Below are positions 42,465 through 51,433 of a stretch of DNA of 64,000 bases, in pieces (positions within the stretch are counted from its first letter, which is position 1; every line of letters begins with the position of its first letter). Both the position numbers and the translations under genes were made by a program. The DNA lies in the NCBI GenBank assembly GCA_018062085.1, contig JAGOSY010000005.1, forward strand, positions 217,242 to 281,241. The letters run 5' to 3'. This stretch comes from a bacterium (GTDB lineage Bacteria > Cyanobacteriota > Vampirovibrionia > Obscuribacterales > Obscuribacteraceae). The notes below the pieces were generated by a model. It saw only the letters and a list, made by a program, of their open reading frames with translations. It had not been told where the DNA came from and ran no database searches.

Positions 42465-44261
42465 ATGAATTTGTTCTACCAGAGTCAATTAAACAGAGTG
42501 AAGCGAGCAAAGTCGACTAAGTTCAGTCGCTTGCTGCTTGTCTCCGCTCTAGTTCTGTTGTCGCAGACAGCCGCACTTTATGTGCCGGCTAGTCCCGCTG
42601 TGGCTGCCGATGCCTGCCTGATCGGATCACCTTGTGCCAGCGATCCGGCCTGTAAGATCGTCGGCAATACTCACATGCTGGAATGGAAAAGTAAGGCGCC
42701 AGCAAAAATTATTGTGGTCTGCATTCATGGCCTAGGGCTGTGCGCTATGGCATACAAACCACTGGCGAAAGAACTTTCAGAGGTCGGTATTGATGGCTAC
42801 GGCGTCAATGTACGCGGTTTTGGCCCTGATAGAGACAAAGCTGACCGGGCAAAACTAAACTGTATTGATACTGCTAAAGATATCGGTAAGTTGTTGGTCG
42901 ACATTCGCAAACAATACCCTGACTACAAGGTGTATTTGCTTGGTGAGTCTATGGGTGGTGCTCTGGCAATAAGGGCGGCTGCTGAGAATGCCGATTTGAT
43001 TGATGGAGTTGTTTGTTCTGCCCCGGCTTGGAAGTTGCTCAAGATGCGAAGCACGGCAGTCAAAGGTGTCGTTGAGTTGTATCTGTTTCGCGGCCGTAAG
43101 CCTGGCATTGCTTCGCGTGGGGTAATTCACCAAGCCACATCTGATCATGAGCTGAGAGAGCACTGGTTAGCTGGGCAGTCACATAAAATGAAACTCTCCC
43201 GCAAAGAAGCAACCGACTTTGTGCGCTTCGTTTCCAAGACTGATAGCTATGCAAAAAAAGTTACTAAATCAGTGCTAGTAATGCAAGGGCTCGAAGATCA
43301 TCTTGTCTCGCCGAAGGCTGTGGCTAAGCTGTTCGGCGATATTCCTGCTAGCAACAAAGAGTTTCTAATCGACGCTAAAGGTGAGCATCTTTTGCTGGAA
43401 GAAGGAAAGTTTTCGCCAGTACTATTAGAGAGGTTGATTGCTTGGCTTAAGGCCGATCAATCTTCACCTAAACTGGATGCTACCAAGCTAGTCTCTACTA
43501 AGCAGATTACATCAATCAATGTGATTAATGATCAGAATCTCTCGCCTGCTGCCACTCGTCGTTTGTCAAGGCTGCAGAAACTGGCTGAAAGCGATCGGGT
43601 TGTTCGCTGGGCTGGTGCCTTGAAAAATGTGCATCAAGGCCTAGATTTTAGCGGCAAGATTGACCTGCCACCCCTGGCTGATTTGCCTCACCTCTACGCC
43701 GTTGGGCCTTTGGAAAATTTGCAGGGAGAAGTTACTATCTGGGACGGAAAGCCGCTAATTTCGCGGGTGCTGGGAGCAAACAAAGATGGCCAGGTGAAGG
43801 TAGATAATAATCTGGTAGGCAAGGCCTGTTTCTTAGTGTACGGTCAGGCCCAAAGCTGGAAGGAGTTTAAGCTAGATTCTTCCTTGACTGCTAATCAGGT
43901 AGACCAGGTTGTGAAAGATGCTGCTACTAAATACGGTATCAATACAGACAAGCCGTTTCCATTCTTGATTGAAGGCGTAGCCAAGACAGCTCGCTATCAT
44001 GTAATGAATCGAACTGAGGCTGTGCCGCCAACCCCCGGCTCAGAGTCGCACGAGAAGGCTAAAGTACGCTTTACTCTGCAAGATGCGCCAGTCAGTATTC
44101 TCGGCTTTTATTCTGAGCATCACCAAGCTATCTTCACACACCACTCAAGCTTTGTTCATATGCATGTTAAGGCTGCCAATGATAAAATTGCCGGTCATCT
44201 TGAAACTATAGAACTAGAACCTGGTGCTCGTCTATTACTACCGAATGGTTACTTGCACTAA
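42465..44261 (+). CDS. Secreted alpha/beta-hydrolase fused to acetolactate-decarboxylase-like domain
   Basis: 598 residues. A Sec signal (LLLVSALVLLSQTAALYV, ending AVAAD) leads to a lysophospholipase-type hydrolase (about 55-330): VVCIHGLGLCAMAYKPL, nucleophile Ser in LLGESMGGALAIRAA, Asp in GLEDHLVSPK, His in GEHLLLEE. Residues about 365-598 resemble alpha-acetolactate decarboxylase: YAVGPLENLQGEVTIWDGK and FVHMHVKAANDKIAGH, whose His-x-His-x10-His matches the Zn ligands of that family. Linked domains imply a combined extracytoplasmic activity; the substrate is not known. Confidence 0.8.
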   Translation: MNLFYQSQLNRVKRAKSTKFSRLLLVSALVLLSQTAALYVPASPAVAADACLIGSPCASDPACKIVGNTHMLEWKSKAPAKIIVVCIHGLGLCAMAYKPLAKELSEVGIDGYGVNVRGFGPDRDKADRAKLNCIDTAKDIGKLLVDIRKQYPDYKVYLLGESMGGALAIRAAAENADLIDGVVCSAPAWKLLKMRSTAVKGVVELYLFRGRKPGIASRGVIHQATSDHELREHWLAGQSHKMKLSRKEATDFVRFVSKTDSYAKKVTKSVLVMQGLEDHLVSPKAVAKLFGDIPASNKEFLIDAKGEHLLLEEGKFSPVLLERLIAWLKADQSSPKLDATKLVSTKQITSINVINDQNLSPAATRRLSRLQKLAESDRVVRWAGALKNVHQGLDFSGKIDLPPLADLPHLYAVGPLENLQGEVTIWDGKPLISRVLGANKDGQVKVDNNLVGKACFLVYGQAQSWKEFKLDSSLTANQVDQVVKDAATKYGINTDKPFPFLIEGVAKTARYHVMNRTEAVPPTPGSESHEKAKVRFTLQDAPVSILGFYSEHHQAIFTHHSSFVHMHVKAANDKIAGHLETIELEPGARLLLPNGYLH

Positions 44262-44286
44262 TGGAAATAATGAGGTTTTGGATAAC

Positions 44287-44790
44287 ATGAGACCAGCGTA
44301 TCTATTGATTTCGCATATTGCAGTTATTGTTGGAGCTATTTGGTTTTCGACTGGTTACTGTTTGGCTCAGAGTTTAAGCGATAAGCCCGCGGGGCCGGTT
44401 AAAGCGTCACTATCTAGTGACAGCGGAAAGATTGTTTTAGATAAGCCATTTAACGTCTATGTCGACTTTGAAATGGAGCCAGGTTGGCACATTTATTATA
44501 AAGACCCCGGACAAACAGGGATGCCGACAGCGGTTGACTTTACCTTGCCCCCGGGCTTTTCTGCGCAGCCGCTTAGTTGGCCAGCCTACGAGACCTTTAA
44601 AGAATCAGGTATCGTCACTTATGGATATTCTAAGAAGCTGCGGCTTTCCACTTTAGTCACACCTAGAAAGATGCTCAAGGTCGGTCAGACAGTGACAATC
44701 AAGGCATCTACTAAGTGGCTAGCCTGCAAGCATAGTTGTATTCCTGGAAGCAGCGCAATTAGCGTTGATTTGAAAGTACAGGCGAAATAG
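44287..44790 (+). CDS. Secreted DsbD-alpha/ScsB-like domain protein
   Basis: 167 residues. Signal/anchor (ISHIAVIVGAIWFSTGYCLA), then the domain seen at the N-terminus of DsbD/ScsB-like proteins: EPGWHIYYKDPGQTGMPTAV, SWPAYETFKESGIVTYGYS and KWLACKHSCIPGSS with the Cys pair. Lacks the DsbD transmembrane and thioredoxin parts. Role in periplasmic thiol transfer is likely. It starts 25 bases after the hydrolase-ALDC fusion and may be co-transcribed. Confidence 0.82.
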   Translation: MRPAYLLISHIAVIVGAIWFSTGYCLAQSLSDKPAGPVKASLSSDSGKIVLDKPFNVYVDFEMEPGWHIYYKDPGQTGMPTAVDFTLPPGFSAQPLSWPAYETFKESGIVTYGYSKKLRLSTLVTPRKMLKVGQTVTIKASTKWLACKHSCIPGSSAISVDLKVQAK

Positions 44791-44794
44791 GGAG

Positions 44795-45367
44795 CTAACC
44801 TTTAGTTTTATCAATGGTCACCGGCACGACTGTTGGTTCGCATGCGGTGCCTGAGTTGCAACAGGCACCTTTCTTTGCGGATCGATTGAGCCACCAGGCC
44901 GTGCCGAATATAGATAATGTTGTCAGTACAGCCACCAATGGTTTTGCAAAAGGCAAGAACGCTGTTCCAAGAAGACTGATATATACAGCTAACATTGGCG
45001 AGCCACAGCAACCAGTCAAGAAACATCCGGCAAAACCAAGAATCGTAGAAAGGCTTAGTCCCCCTATGGCTGCACCCTTGGCCGCCAGAGAGCGTTTTTC
45101 TATTTATTGTCGAATTGCTACTGAGGCAAAGGCAAGCGACAAAGCAAATGAATAGCCAAGGAAGTAACTTTGCGTCTCAATGTAACTGTTGCCGGCGAGT
45201 GCTGGGGTGCTGCATGATGTGCCACAGCCTTCTGCGCAACTTCCAGCAGTTGAAGCCGCTGGCGTACCAGATAAGGACGACCATGCATAGTGTGCAGCGA
45301 ATGTTAGAGCGAAAACGGACAAAGGGAGTAGTGCTCTAGTGACTCTCATATTGGTTGGATTAGCCAT
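44795..45367 (-). pseudogene. Ars-operon membrane protein interrupted by an ochre codon
   Basis: From ATG 45367 (GGAGG six bases upstream) to 44795 one frame encodes a Cys-rich membrane protein: LLPLSVFALTFAAHYAWSS, SCAEGCGTSCSTP, YFLGYSFALSLAFASVAIRQ, then a TAA at 45104-45106, then without shift IEKRSLAAKGAAIGG, FAGCFLTGCCGSPMLAVYI and LVAVLTTLSIFGTAWWL. The frame runs on into a continuous-looking membrane protein, and the second half has no ATG of its own. Probably a nonsense-mutated gene, or a recoded or split one. Last in the ars operon. Confidence 0.6.
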
Positions 45368-45411
45368 GACGACCTCCATTGGGGATGCATTTAAGTCCTT
45401 GTGAGGATCGC

Positions 45412-45840
45412 TTATGGTGCTGGTGTAATCTCTTCTGCGCACTCACCGGCGGCAAACTGACAAGGACAAACTCCCTTTTCTTCAACAAAGTCGATTGTTT
45501 CGTTGAGTCTCTTTAGAACGCCAGCATTGTTGGTTTCTCTGATGTCTACAGCGATGAACTTTTTCGCGTCAAAACCAGACTCCCTCAATACTCTCTTGAA
45601 TAACTTCTTCTGCGCTTCTGGAGCACAGGCGCCTGAGATTATATAGGTATCTTCATCAGCTGTTTTCATGGCGTCGAGCAAAACTTTGTTCCCACCGGCT
45701 CCGCAGAGTTGAGGATTCATGGCGACGTAGTCTATAGATAAGTCCGATTCGCATTCGAAGGGCAAGGTATTCATATTTACGTCTTTAAAAGAGGGGCAAA
45801 GCCCTTTGCAATTACACAAGAGTAGCTTTATTTTCTTCAT
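45412..45840 (-). CDS. HdrA N-terminal-like cysteine protein in ars operon
   Basis: 142 residues: KLLLCNCKGLCPSFKDVN, VAMNPQLCGAGGNKVLLDAM and IISGACAPEAQKKLFKRVL. This resembles the small N-terminal domain of heterodisulfide reductase subunit A, but the FAD and ferredoxin parts are absent. Cys-rich ends (GVCPCQFAAGEC) could bind a cluster or arsenite. It follows arsA by 57 bases on the same strand, so an arsenic or thiol-redox role is inferred from context only. Confidence 0.6.
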   Translation of the reverse strand: MKKIKLLLCNCKGLCPSFKDVNMNTLPFECESDLSIDYVAMNPQLCGAGGNKVLLDAMKTADEDTYIISGACAPEAQKKLFKRVLRESGFDAKKFIAVDIRETNNAGVLKRLNETIDFVEEKGVCPCQFAAGECAEEITPAP

Positions 45841-45897
45841 TGTTTTGTAGATCCTCGTTATAGAGTAAGTGCCATGCCTGCTTATTGATGACTTTAT

Positions 45898-47697
45898 TTA
45901 TCCTGGAATAGATGAGCAAAGCTTGCCACCAAGCATTTTTTCGAGACCAGTTGTATCAGTTGGTGGCTCTGCCAACCAAGGCACCACAGCAACGCGTTTG
46001 CTTATATGCTCTACTTCTTTGATATAGGTTCGTTCGTTTTCCCTTCGGGCTTGCAAAACAGGGTTTGTCGTTTGTGCTGCTGAGAGCGATTGATTGATAA
46101 TCCAAGCGAATGGATGAATGTCTGCTCTGGCCAGATCTTCTTGTAAGTGCTTAGCTTCATGCACAGGAGTGGCTTCGGGCAAAGTGACAATCAAAATGCG
46201 AGTAAAATCTGGGTCGCGTAATCTTGGCAATAAATTGATTACAGAGTCAGGCATGTTGCTTGATTGCCGCAGTACTTCTTTGTGATAGGCCTGTGCGGCG
46301 TCTAGTAGCAATATTGTGTGGCCTGTTGGTGCAGTGTCTAACACGACAAAGCCAGCTTGACCTTCGGCCACAATGTTAGCAAAACTTCTAAAGACTGCCA
46401 CTTCTTCTGTACAAGGTGAGCGCAAATCTTCGTCAAGTAAGGCTTTTCCTTGTTCGTCGAGATTTCCACCAGCGCTCTGCATCACTTCGTTTTGATAGGC
46501 TTTAGTTTCGGCAGCTGGATCAATACGACTAATGCTCAAATTTGGTACTGGGTTTTCTACTACCCATAGCAAGTGAGCTGCTGGGTCAGTTGTGCTCAAG
46601 CGCACCTTGTGTCCCCTATGGGCAAGTTCTACTGCTATGGCTGCAGCTATGCTGGTTTTACCAACACCACCTTTGCCCATGGTCATGACCACGCCTTTGC
46701 CAGATTTTTCTAGTTCATCAACAATATTCAGTAGAGGTTGAGGCAGGCTTTCATTAGTGGCAGAATTTTCGGCTAAATTATTAACAGCTAGATTTTTTGA
46801 AACTGCTGTGGCAAACATGCTTCGCAGCGCTTCCACACCAATCAGGGCTTGAGCACTTAGTAATATTTCTTGGGTGGGTATTGCTAATAGTTCTTCTGGC
46901 ATTGAGCTTCTTGCCGACTGTTCGCGGCTTAAGAATGCTGATGCTATGGCGTCGCGACTAGTATCATTAATGGTATCGCTTTTCAAGACACAATTGAGCA
47001 TGAGACATTGGTTAACAACACCAATTGCTCTTAACTCGCGGCTAGTGTTGGCTGCTTCTCGAAGGGCCGACTGCTCGGGGCGAGCAACCAATACTAGCGT
47101 TGTGCGGGTGGCGTCTGTCAGGGTGCTCACTGATGATGCGTATATGTTCTCTTGTTGTTGCAGGCCAGCTAGAGGTCCGAGACAAGACGTGCCAGTGGTG
47201 TTGTTTTCAATAAAAGTAGACCAAGACTTCGGCAACGACAGCAGGCGCATGGTGTGACCGGTTGGGGCCGTGTCGAAAATGACATGGTTGTAGTTTGCTG
47301 TTTTTTCGTCGTCGCCAAGTAACCGAGCAAATTCGTCGAAGGCGGCAATTTCGGTGGTGCATGACCCCGAGAGTTGCTCTTCCATGCTCTTTAAGCTAGC
47401 CTCGGGTAAGAGGCCGCGATATGGTCCTATCAGTCTTTCACGATACTCGCACGCCGCTGCTTCTGGGTCGATATTAAGAGCATCGAGACCAGGCACGTCG
47501 GGCACAGCTGTCGGTGTTCCTTTTAAGGCGATATGGAGCACTTCATCAAGGTTTGATGCTGGGTCTGTACTGACTAGTAACACTCGTTTGCCTTTGTCTG
47601 CCAGGGCTATGGCCACAGCACAAGACACTGACGTTTTTCCCACCCCACCCTTGCCGGTGAAGAACATATATTTGGTGGCTTGCTCAACGAGGTTCAT
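45898..47697 (-). CDS. arsA: ArsA, arsenite-translocating ATPase (two-domain)
   Basis: Energises arsenite export with an efflux permease. 599 residues in two homologous halves, each with a Walker A: FFTGKGGVGKTSVSCA near residue 13 and MTMGKGGVGKTSIAAA near residue 335. Arsenite-binding cysteines fit the known trio: SGSCTTEIAAFDEF, TSCLGPLAG and SPCTEEVAVFRSF. DTAPTGHTMRLL and DTAPTGHTILLL are the signal transduction motifs. Lies 14 bases after arsD. Confidence 0.96.
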   Translation of the reverse strand: MNLVEQATKYMFFTGKGGVGKTSVSCAVAIALADKGKRVLLVSTDPASNLDEVLHIALKGTPTAVPDVPGLDALNIDPEAAACEYRERLIGPYRGLLPEASLKSMEEQLSGSCTTEIAAFDEFARLLGDDEKTANYNHVIFDTAPTGHTMRLLSLPKSWSTFIENNTTGTSCLGPLAGLQQQENIYASSVSTLTDATRTTLVLVARPEQSALREAANTSRELRAIGVVNQCLMLNCVLKSDTINDTSRDAIASAFLSREQSARSSMPEELLAIPTQEILLSAQALIGVEALRSMFATAVSKNLAVNNLAENSATNESLPQPLLNIVDELEKSGKGVVMTMGKGGVGKTSIAAAIAVELAHRGHKVRLSTTDPAAHLLWVVENPVPNLSISRIDPAAETKAYQNEVMQSAGGNLDEQGKALLDEDLRSPCTEEVAVFRSFANIVAEGQAGFVVLDTAPTGHTILLLDAAQAYHKEVLRQSSNMPDSVINLLPRLRDPDFTRILIVTLPEATPVHEAKHLQEDLARADIHPFAWIINQSLSAAQTTNPVLQARRENERTYIKEVEHISKRVAVVPWLAEPPTDTTGLEKMLGGKLCSSIPG

Positions 47698-47711
47698 GGC
47701 TGCTCCTTAAA

Positions 47712-48182
47712 TTAGCAACAGGATGACGATTTCTTGTCTGATTCTTCTTTCTCTTTGGGCGCGCTACAGCAGCCTGAACCCGTTGTACTTGTTGAACTTT
47801 TGACTTCGGCTTGTTGAACAGTAAATTTGAGCCCAGACTTTTGTTCTTTATTAGGCTCGTCTTTTTGCTCAGATTTAGTGAATTCAACATGAGCAAGTTC
47901 AGCCAACTTTTCTCTCGATAAATAAGAGCCTTGCGAAGCCACATTGCCGTCGACAAGAATTAGTGGGAGGCACTCGTTACCGTCTTTTTTCAGTGCAGCT
48001 GCTACAGTTGGATTGCTAACAAAGGCTTGAGTCTGCTGCGAGAGATTGTAGCGCTCAACTTCAATGCCTTGACGTTTGATCCAGTCGAGGTCAGCGCTGA
48101 ATGTCACTAGTGCTGGGTCTACTCCTGGTCCGCAAATGCCTGTCGAACAGCACATTGGTGGGTCAAAAATTTGAATTTTCAT
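47712..48182 (-). CDS. arsD: ArsD, arsenite metallochaperone
   Basis: Receives arsenite and delivers it to ArsA. 156 residues: IQIFDPPMCCSTGICGPGVD holds Cys12, Cys13 and Cys18, the functional arsenite site. NPTVAAALKKDG and LPLILVDGNVASQGSYLSRE are conserved. A C-terminal extension carries two further Cys pairs (SGCCSAP, SSSCC). Lies between acr3 and arsA, a common order. Confidence 0.94.
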   Translation of the reverse strand: MKIQIFDPPMCCSTGICGPGVDPALVTFSADLDWIKRQGIEVERYNLSQQTQAFVSNPTVAAALKKDGNECLPLILVDGNVASQGSYLSREKLAELAHVEFTKSEQKDEPNKEQKSGLKFTVQQAEVKSSTSTTGSGCCSAPKEKEESDKKSSSCC

Positions 48183-48249
48183 GGCTTGGCCTCTTTCTTT
48201 GTATTTGGCAGACTGTCTAATTTTTGGTCTGTTCCTTGCTTTTAAGTAT

Positions 48250-49329
48250 TTAACATTGTTTCTCTGGAATTCCTGTTTCGTACCATTTTTTGCTGCTGTT
48301 GACTATTTTTACGACTGCGAGCATTACCGGTACTTCAATCAATACACCAACCACAGTGGCTAGAGCCGCACCTGAGTTGAAGCCAAAGAGACTTATGGCC
48401 GTTGCCACAGCTAGTTCAAAAAAATTGCTGGCGCCAATTAGAGCTGACGGGCCAGCGACGCAATGAGCAACACCGAACTGTTTGTTTAGCAAGTAGGCTA
48501 GTGTCGAATTGAAAAATACTTGGATGAGAATTGGTACGGCTAACATAGCTATTACTAGTGGTTGCTTGAGAATGGCTTCGCCTTGAAAAGCAAAGAGCAA
48601 AATAAGAGTAGTTAGCAAAGCTGACAACGAGACTGGGTGAAGAAATTCAAGAGTCTTGTCAAAACTGCTCTGCCCTTGTTTTAGTAATATTTTTCTCCAC
48701 AGCTGGGCAATCAAAACTGGTATGACAATGTAAAGTCCAACTGAAATTAGCAAGGTATCCCAAGGTACTGTGATGGCCGATAAGCCTAGCAGGAGGCCCA
48801 CTATTGGTGCGAAGGCGAAAATCATAATTAGGTCATTGACAGCTACTTGTGAGAGCGTGAAATAAGGGTCACCCTTAGTTAGTTGGCTCCAGACAAAGAC
48901 CATGGCCGTGCAAGGTGCGGCGGCTAGCAAAATTAGTCCGGCTATATAGCTGTCGATTTGTTCGGGTGGAAGGTATGGTGCAAAGATGACGCGAATGAAT
49001 ATGTAAGCAAGGAAGGCCATAGAAAATGGCTTTACTGCCCAATTTATAAAGAGTGTTACAGCAATGCCTTTCCAGTGGCCTTTGACTTGACCAAGGGCGC
49101 TGAAGTCAATTTTTAAGAGCATCGGTACAATCATGAGCCAAATCAAGAAGCCAACCGGAATATTGACTTTGGCAATTTCAAGTGAGCCGATGAATTTCAC
49201 TGGCTCTGGCAGTAGTTGTCCTAAGGCAATACCCGCACCGATGCAGAGAAAAACCCAAACAGTGAGCCAACGTTCGAAGAAGCCTATGCCTGGTTGTTCA
49301 GTGCCACTATCTGCTTTCTCAATACTCAT
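48250..49329 (-). CDS. acr3: Acr3-type arsenite efflux permease
   Basis: Inner-membrane arsenite transporter of the Acr3 (BASS) group. 359 residues, about ten membrane segments: FERWLTVWVFLCIGAGIALG, GFLIWLMIVPMLLKIDF, AAAPCTAMVFVWSQLTKGDP with the functional Cys, VNDLIMIFAFAPIVGLLLG and SALIGASNFFELAVATAISL. The N-terminus overlaps arsC by 11 bases. Together with ArsA it makes an ATP-coupled pump. Confidence 0.95.
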   Translation of the reverse strand: MSIEKADSGTEQPGIGFFERWLTVWVFLCIGAGIALGQLLPEPVKFIGSLEIAKVNIPVGFLIWLMIVPMLLKIDFSALGQVKGHWKGIAVTLFINWAVKPFSMAFLAYIFIRVIFAPYLPPEQIDSYIAGLILLAAAPCTAMVFVWSQLTKGDPYFTLSQVAVNDLIMIFAFAPIVGLLLGLSAITVPWDTLLISVGLYIVIPVLIAQLWRKILLKQGQSSFDKTLEFLHPVSLSALLTTLILLFAFQGEAILKQPLVIAMLAVPILIQVFFNSTLAYLLNKQFGVAHCVAGPSALIGASNFFELAVATAISLFGFNSGAALATVVGVLIEVPVMLAVVKIVNSSKKWYETGIPEKQC

Positions 49330-49753
49330 TGGCAGTTGCTCTGATGTCTGAATTTACTTTTTCTATGCCTAGTTCTGCTACAAGATTTTGCACCAATTGT
49401 TTCACTTCGTCTCGAATTTCTCGAACGCGTTCAATTGGCTGGCCTTTGGGATCTTGCAGAGCCCAGTCGGCTCTTTTTAACCCGGGTATCATTGGACAGG
49501 TCTCGCCGCATCCCATAGTAATGAGCATGTTAGCGTCTGCTGCCAGTTCGTCGGTGAGCAGTTGCGGCTTTGATTCAGAGAGATCGATACCCTCTTCTTT
49601 CATAATTTGTAGCACCTCTGGATGCACGGTGGTACCAGGCTTGGTGCCAGCTGATAGAGCATGAGCTTTACTTTGATCGCAATATAAATTGAAGAAGGCC
49701 GCAGCCATTTGTGAACGTCCAGCATTATGCACGCAGGCGAAGATTACTTTCAT
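49319..49753 (-). CDS. arsC: ArsC, thioredoxin-coupled arsenate reductase
   Basis: Reduces arsenate to arsenite with a low-molecular-weight phosphatase fold. 144 residues. Catalytic CVHNAGRSQMAAAFFN at the start, SAGTKPGTTVHPEVLQIMKE, and MGCGETCPMIPG with two resolving cysteines and DWALQDPKGQPIERVREIRD. The set of cysteines fits the thioredoxin-dependent class. The stop of arsR overlaps its start by four bases (ATGA). Confidence 0.95.
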   Translation of the reverse strand: MKVIFACVHNAGRSQMAAAFFNLYCDQSKAHALSAGTKPGTTVHPEVLQIMKEEGIDLSESKPQLLTDELAADANMLITMGCGETCPMIPGLKRADWALQDPKGQPIERVREIRDEVKQLVQNLVAELGIEKVNSDIRATANEY

Positions 49754-50145
49754 GTTTTTTGCCTTACTGTTTCTGGGGCGGCTGCCGGTTCACTACCGGT
49801 ACTAAATTCACTACAGGTAGTAATTTCAGTGCAGCAATCACTCTTTTCATCATTTTTATCCTGTCCCGCGCAGCAGTTTTCTAGTAGGAAATTGATGAGG
49901 TTTTGCATGGTGTCATAGTTGGCGCTGTAGATGATTGAGCGCCCTTCTCTTCGCGAAGACAGAAGACCGGCTTGGCTTAGTTGCTCAAGATGGTGAGACA
50001 TGGTGGCGGGGGTTATGCCCAGCTGCGAGGCTATCGTGCCAGCGGCTAAGCCCTCTGCCCCTCGTTGTACCAGTAGGCGAAAAACTTTTAGCCGCGACTC
50101 TTGTGAGAGGGCGGCGAAGGCGGTTAGAACTGTTTGTATTTCCAT
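49750..50145 (-). CDS. arsR: ArsR, arsenic-responsive repressor
   Basis: 131 residues; ALSQESRLKVFRLLVQRG, AGTIASQLGITPATMSHHLE and EGRSIIYSANYDTMQN form the winged helix, followed by a Cys-rich tail (ENCCAGQDKNDEKSDCCTEI) that probably binds arsenite. I chose ATG 50145: the TTG 12 codons upstream lies in the -35 box. First gene of arsR-C-acr3-D-A and represses it by dissociating when As(III) binds. Confidence 0.92.
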   Translation of the reverse strand: MEIQTVLTAFAALSQESRLKVFRLLVQRGAEGLAAGTIASQLGITPATMSHHLEQLSQAGLLSSRREGRSIIYSANYDTMQNLINFLLENCCAGQDKNDEKSDCCTEITTCSEFSTGSEPAAAPETVRQKT

Positions 50146-50152
50146 GCTTGTA

Positions 50153-50181
50153 CAAATATCAAAATATTGCTGTTGTGTCAA
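50153..50181 (-). promoter_or_regulatory. Promoter of the ars operon, near-leaderless
   Basis: On the minus strand TTGACA (50181-50176), 17-base spacer, TATTTG (50158-50153). A start of transcription about 7 bases downstream would be at the ATG of arsR at 50145, so the mRNA would be nearly leaderless. An AT-rich imperfect dyad (CAATATTTTGATATTTG) overlaps -10 and may be the ArsR site. Confidence 0.55.
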
Positions 50182-50238
50182 GACCCTTATAATTACCTGG
50201 CGGTGATGATTTAGTTAGTAGGACTTGGCCGGCAGACT

Positions 50239-50652
50239 TTGAGTAAAATTGATTTCAAAACTTTGTGGCGTACCCGGCCAATTTTTAAGTGGTTGCTTGC
50301 CATTGAATTAATTTTCTTGATTGCCATGGCCGTATTGCTTATTTCTTTTGTTCAAGATCCCACTCCTTTGCCATTTAACAGCGAAATCTGGGATTTTGGC
50401 GTTGGTCCCACTCGCTACTCTATGGTTCATGACTTGATTGGCTCGGGACGGCTGATTGGCAAAGATGTACCACAGCTTGAAAAGCTATTAGGCAATCGTC
50501 TTTGCGAAAGAAAAGTGGTTGACAATAAGGTTGTGCAGTTGAGCTATGTCATGAGCCGGGGTTTGAAAGAGGCTTATCTAGACCTCGATTTTAGCGATGG
50601 CCTTTGCGTTGGTGTTCAAATTAGACGACCGGTGGAAGCTATCGAGCATTAG
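50239..50652 (+). CDS. Hypothetical single-pass membrane protein
   Basis: 137 residues; a membrane helix at about 18-38 (FKWLLAIELIFLIAMAVLLI), then a soluble part: RYSMVHDLIGSGRLIGKDVP, VPQLEKLLGNRLCERKVVDN and AYLDLDFSDGLCVGVQIRRP. The motif order resembles small periplasmic lipoproteins of the SmpA type, but not enough to call. Only a TTG start is available at 50239; the next ATG is inside the helix. Divergent from arsR. Confidence 0.6.
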   Translation: MSKIDFKTLWRTRPIFKWLLAIELIFLIAMAVLLISFVQDPTPLPFNSEIWDFGVGPTRYSMVHDLIGSGRLIGKDVPQLEKLLGNRLCERKVVDNKVVQLSYVMSRGLKEAYLDLDFSDGLCVGVQIRRPVEAIEH

Positions 50653-50805
50653 GGCCTCTAATGTTTTCGCTATCTTTTTTTTGCTGTTCTAGCTCTTACC
50701 GGATTTTTACGCTTGTTCAGAATTTTCGGTCGCTGAAGTCTTTCAGTTGATGCATGACTTATTCGCCCTCGTGTAGAATGGGTCTATCCTATTTGAGGTC
50801 TTACC

Positions 50806-51288
50806 ATGCGCCTGTCGGTTCTCTTGTGTTCATTGCTTATCCCTGCGGCTGTCATGGTGACTGGATGCAGTAAGGCCGATAAAGTTGGAGACAAGACCAC
50901 CACTACAACCACCACTACTACTACTACTGAGTCTACCAAGCCTGTTGGTCCTCATAAGGTAATGGTCTCGCCGGTGAGTGAGCATAGCTATACCCCTGAG
51001 CAGCAGCGTTATTGCATAGACTTGCAGAACCGCCTGGCAGAAGGATGGCGTCCGCTAAAGTCAGACCACCGCTATAGTGTGGCTGTCGAGTTTTTGATTA
51101 CACGCCCTGGCTACTGCACTGATGTTCATACCGTTAGCGCCACAGGCGGTCAGAGAGCCATTGAACGAACCGTTGACTCAGTGAAAATACAGTCACCGTT
51201 TGCTCCACTACCGGCTGACTTCAAAGACGCTCCCGCGCCGTTCCGCTGCGACTTTATTTACTATCCAGAAGGCGCTGCCTCTAAATAG
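50806..51288 (+). CDS. Lipoprotein with poly-Thr linker and TonB-C-like domain
   Basis: 160 residues. Lipobox AAVMVTGCS, acylated at Cys21; an 11-residue Thr run (from ACC/ACT repeats) and then a domain resembling a TonB C-terminal fold: YCIDLQNRLAEGWRPLKS, VAVEFLITRPGYCTDVHTVS, SVKIQSPFAPLPADFKDA and CDFIYYP. Outer membrane or periplasm. Role unknown; separate from both the ars operon and the glycan operon. Confidence 0.72.
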   Translation: MRLSVLLCSLLIPAAVMVTGCSKADKVGDKTTTTTTTTTTTESTKPVGPHKVMVSPVSEHSYTPEQQRYCIDLQNRLAEGWRPLKSDHRYSVAVEFLITRPGYCTDVHTVSATGGQRAIERTVDSVKIQSPFAPLPADFKDAPAPFRCDFIYYPEGAASK

Positions 51289-51433
51289 TAATTCGATAAA
51301 ATAGACTCTGTTTGCATTGTAGGCCCTTAATACTAGCTATTTGGCCTCAATCTCTTATTTTGATGTGGTTGTAAGTAGTGTTCGGCTACCAAAGAGCGGG
51401 CATATCAGAGTAGAAAGTGATCAAGCAGAGTTG

